DNA of 9,021 nucleotides from Oscillospiraceae bacterium (lineage in GTDB: Bacteria; Bacillota; Clostridia; Oscillospirales; Oscillospiraceae): positions 1 to 9,021 of the forward strand of contig JAFXBH010000234.1 in the NCBI GenBank assembly GCA_017521875.1, read 5' to 3'. Of the stretch, positions 6,720 to 9,021 are shown in pieces (the stretch's first letter is position 1; each line of letters begins with the position of its first letter). A model generated the notes under the pieces. That model saw nothing but the letters and a program-made list of their open reading frames with translations, made no database searches and was not told where the DNA came from. A program made the position numbers and the translations under genes.

Positions 6720-8612
6720 ATGTTGAAGACGGTTTTAGCAAATCCAGCGCTAACGCAACAATACACAGAAATGAAGTCCGCGCTGATTCTGCTATTTGTA
6801 ATTTTGGCGGTTTTGGTGGTTGGTTGTATTTTGTTTACCATCGCTTCTTCCCGGGTAAAAACCAACCGGTCTTTGCGTAAGACCCAAAAAACCATTTTGC
6901 GTCTGATGGCCGTGGCCGCTGCAATAGTACTGGTCTGCACGGTTATCTGTATGGTACGCTTCCGTTCCGTGAAGGATTCTATGGGCGGCACAGAACATAC
7001 CAAACCCAGCAATCAGGAAACTACCGGTGAAAGTATGGACAATACCACAGGCGAGGATACCCCCACTGACCCCTCCGAACCCACCGAAACAATTCCCGAA
7101 CCCACATTTACCCCAGAATATGTGGATTCCACCAACCCCAAAAACTGGGGTATTCGCTGGGAAGTTATTTCCGGTGGCGCAATTGTAAATAACTACCAGC
7201 AACAGAATCCCATTTCCTTTGGTAAACCGGAAGAATACTTTGCTTTGCCTGGTATTGCTACCTTCCGGGGTAACAATTTCCGCAACAGTGCCTCCTACGG
7301 CACAGCATCTGTGACAGAACAGGCGCTGGAAATGAAATGGACGAAGAATATCGGTTCTCTGAACGGTTGGCCCGGAAGCGGCTGGACCGGCCAGCCCCTG
7401 ATTGTGGAATGGGATGCTGAAACCAAGGCCATTATGAATATGTACCAGGATAAGAAGAATAAGGATGGCCTGGTGGAAGTTATTTACGCCACCCTGGACG
7501 GCAACATCTATTTCTACGATCTGGACGATGGTTCTTATACCCGGGATCCTATTTATGTAGGTATGAACTTTAAGGGCGCCGGCTCGCTGGACCCCAGAGG
7601 CTATCCCATTATGTATGTGGGTTCCGGCGACTACATTGGCAGTAAGGTGCCCAGACTGTATATCGTCAGCCTGATTGACGGAAAGATCCTCTATGAGCGC
7701 AGCGGCAGCGACGCTTTCAGCCAGCGGGATTGGGCTGCTTTCGACTCCAGTCCTTTGGTAGACAAAGAGACGGATACTTTAATATGGCCCGGCGAGAGCG
7801 GTGTGCTTTACACCATCAAACTAAATACCAACTATGACAAAGCCGCAGGTACGCTGAGCATTGACCCTGAGGAAGTTGTCAAGACCCGGTATTCCACCGG
7901 TCGCTCCAACAAGAATACCTACTGGATCGGCTATGAGCCCAGCGCGGTGATCGTAGACCGGTATCTGTATATCTCCGAAAACGGCGGTATGTTCTTCTGC
8001 ATTGATTTGGATACCATGAGCCTTGTATGGGCGCAAGACACCCGGGACGACTCCAACTCCACACCTGTTTTTGAATGGAACGGACTGGATGGTGGCTATC
8101 TCTACACTGCCCCCTCCCTGCACTGGACTGCAGAAAATGGCAAGGGTTACATCTGTGTCTACAAACTGGATGCCAAGACAGGTGAGATCGTTTGGGAATC
8201 CAGATTTGACTGCTATACTGTCAGCGGTGTCTCCGGCGGCGTGCAATCCACTCCTCTGCTGGGCAAGCCCGGCACTGAATTGGAAGGTTTAATTGTCTAT
8301 TCCATTGCCCGTCTGCCAAACGAATGGAACGGCAAACTGGTCGCTTTTGATACCGAAACAGGTGAAAAAGTTTGGGAAAAATCTATGGATTACTATACCT
8401 GGAGTTCTCCTGTTGCAGTATATGATGAGAACGGAAAGGCTTATATCATGGTAGGCGATTCTATGGGGCAGATGTTCATGCTGAATCACAAGGGTGAAAC
8501 ACTCTCTACTCTCTCCCTGAAATCCAATATTGAGGCATCCCCTGCTGTGTACGAAAACACACTGGTGGTTGGCACCCGCGGCGGTTTAGTCTGCGGTGTT
8601 AAAATCAAGTAA
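6720..8612 (+). CDS. Membrane-anchored PQQ-like (BamB-like) beta-propeller repeat protein
   Basis: A 630-residue protein. ATG 6720 is supported by AGGAGGT (6706-6712) seven bases upstream. Two hydrophobic helices are clear, at about 20-42 and 61-80. The loop between them (43-60) has many Arg/Lys, so by the positive-inside rule it is cytoplasmic and both termini face outside. Residues about 90-135 form a Thr/Pro/Glu/Ser-rich low-complexity linker. From about 175 to the end runs a repeat domain with PQQ-like blade motifs: LYIVSLIDGKILYE (313-326), FCIDLDTMSLVWAQ (426-439), YKLDAKTGEIVWE (481-493) and VAFDTETGEKVWEK (541-554). The final blade carries MFMLNHKGETL and GGLVCGVKIK. Such propellers are usually protein or ligand scaffolds; no enzymatic residues are evident, and true PQQ binding cannot be claimed. 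The gene is monocistronic, divergent from tex and closed by a strong terminator. Function unknown; possibly envelope-surface sensing, cell-wall interaction or assembly. Confidence 0.85.
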   Translation: MLKTVLANPALTQQYTEMKSALILLFVILAVLVVGCILFTIASSRVKTNRSLRKTQKTILRLMAVAAAIVLVCTVICMVRFRSVKDSMGGTEHTKPSNQETTGESMDNTTGEDTPTDPSEPTETIPEPTFTPEYVDSTNPKNWGIRWEVISGGAIVNNYQQQNPISFGKPEEYFALPGIATFRGNNFRNSASYGTASVTEQALEMKWTKNIGSLNGWPGSGWTGQPLIVEWDAETKAIMNMYQDKKNKDGLVEVIYATLDGNIYFYDLDDGSYTRDPIYVGMNFKGAGSLDPRGYPIMYVGSGDYIGSKVPRLYIVSLIDGKILYERSGSDAFSQRDWAAFDSSPLVDKETDTLIWPGESGVLYTIKLNTNYDKAAGTLSIDPEEVVKTRYSTGRSNKNTYWIGYEPSAVIVDRYLYISENGGMFFCIDLDTMSLVWAQDTRDDSNSTPVFEWNGLDGGYLYTAPSLHWTAENGKGYICVYKLDAKTGEIVWESRFDCYTVSGVSGGVQSTPLLGKPGTELEGLIVYSIARLPNEWNGKLVAFDTETGEKVWEKSMDYYTWSSPVAVYDENGKAYIMVGDSMGQMFMLNHKGETLSTLSLKSNIEASPAVYENTLVVGTRGGLVCGVKIK

Positions 8613-8621
8613 ACACAATGT

Positions 8622-8655
8622 AAAGAGGACATACCCGAGGTATGTCCTCTTTTTT
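8622..8655 (+). terminator. Strong intrinsic terminator after the propeller gene
   Basis: Twelve perfect pairs (8624-8635 with 8639-8650), extendable by two A-T pairs, enclose a three-base CGA loop. They run directly into a six-T tract (8650-8655). It begins ten bases after the stop codon and lies just upstream of the next gene's promoter. Confidence 0.92.
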
Positions 8656-8672
8656 GTGCATGAACAGTATCA

Positions 8673-8701
8673 TTGACATTTTTTCCTGCCACAGGTATAA
8701 T
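8673..8701 (+). promoter_or_regulatory. Perfect-consensus sigma-A promoter for the cytidylate-kinase-like gene
   Basis: TTGACA at 8673-8678 and TATAAT at 8696-8701 are separated by exactly 17 bases, so both hexamers and the spacing are consensus. Transcription would start about 20 bases before the ATG, so the leader is very short and the gene is probably strongly and constitutively expressed. Confidence 0.9.
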
Positions 8702-8730
8702 AAAAGAAAAGGTTTCAAGGAGGGCACGCT

Positions 8731-9021
8731 ATGGAAAAAAAGATTATTACCATCAGTCGGGAATTTGGCAGCGGCGGCCGTACCATCGGTCATATGGTTG
8801 CAGAAGCGCTGGGAATTCCGTTCTACGACAAAGAACTGGTAGATCAGATTGCTTTGGAGTCCGGTTTTGCACCTAAGTTCGTAGAAGAACACGGGGAACA
8901 TTCGCCCGGTAAAAGTATCTTTTCCTACACCTTTGCAAGCCACGGTGTCCCCGGCGTTATGAATGGCCTGTCTACCGCAGATTTCCTTTGGAATATCCAG
9001 TGCAGTGTGATCCTGCAATTG
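8731..9021 (+). CDS. Cytidylate kinase-like family protein, N-terminal part
   Basis: The frame starts at ATG 8731, with AAGGAGGG (8717-8724) six bases upstream, and is still open at the window end (97 residues seen). The N-terminus KKIITISREFGSGGRTIG (3-20) is the signature of the cytidylate-kinase-like P-loop family (Cytidylate_kin2 type). It is followed by MVAEALGIPFYDKELVDQIA (22-41), with the typical L-G-I-x-F-Y-D-K-E-L. The phosphate-binding loop is the family's degenerate form, G-S-G-G-R-T, rather than the classical G-x-x-x-x-G-K-S/T. The family resembles CMP kinase, but its substrate is generally not established, so naming it cmk would be unsafe. The gene has its own perfect promoter behind a terminator and is thus independent of the propeller gene. 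The C-terminal half, including any lid and nucleotide-monophosphate site, is not visible. Confidence 0.88.
   Translation, partial: MEKKIITISREFGSGGRTIGHMVAEALGIPFYDKELVDQIALESGFAPKFVEEHGEHSPGKSIFSYTFASHGVPGVMNGLSTADFLWNIQCSVILQL

Noticed and set aside
1..9021. CRISPR arrays, insertion sequences, attachment sites, tRNA or rRNA genes
   Set aside because: No regularly spaced repeats, transposase or integrase motifs, flanking repeats or conserved RNA-gene signatures were found by reading; no search tool was run.

Overview
The window looks like a chromosomal segment from a Gram-positive clostridium-type bacterium, probably a gut Oscillospiraceae/Ruminococcaceae-like Clostridia. The grounds are strong AGGAGG-type ribosome binding sites, sigma-A promoters close to TTGACA-N17-TATAAT, a glycine riboswitch in front of glyA, a Tex homologue, and a membrane-anchored PQQ-like propeller protein typical of monoderm lineages. 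This placement is inferred from sequence style and gene content; no search was run.

Layout. (1) 1-2798, plus strand: the 3' end of a metal-dependent amidohydrolase, a DegT/DnrJ/EryC1/StrS-type PLP aminotransferase (447-1730), a perfect 14-bp hairpin, and an SGNH/GDSL hydrolase with an N-terminal GxDLY-type domain (1806-2798). Short gaps and no visible internal promoter suggest one transcription unit, perhaps working on an amino sugar, cyclitol or other small acylated substrate; the substrate cannot be read from sequence. (2) 2804-2827: a GC-rich hairpin where this unit meets glyA head-on. (3) 2845-4360, minus strand: glyA (serine hydroxymethyltransferase) with a full regulatory leader, reading 5' to 3' on the minus strand: promoter, hairpin, single glycine aptamer, intrinsic terminator, ribosome binding site. 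(4) 4386-6631, minus strand: tex with its own promoter and terminator. (5) 6650-8655, plus strand: a divergent promoter, a two-helix membrane protein with a Thr/Pro/Glu-rich linker and an extracytoplasmic PQQ-like beta-propeller, then a strong terminator. (6) 8673-9021, plus strand: a perfect-consensus promoter and the 5' part of a cytidylate-kinase-like gene running off the window.

Most genes are housekeeping or single-gene units. The clearest regulatory logic is glycine sensing upstream of glyA, where the aptamer carries a hexamer able to pair with the terminator's 3' arm. I see no CRISPR array, mobile element, tRNA or rRNA, and no strong evidence of a wholly new system. The least explained parts are the amidohydrolase-aminotransferase-SGNH cluster and the propeller protein.
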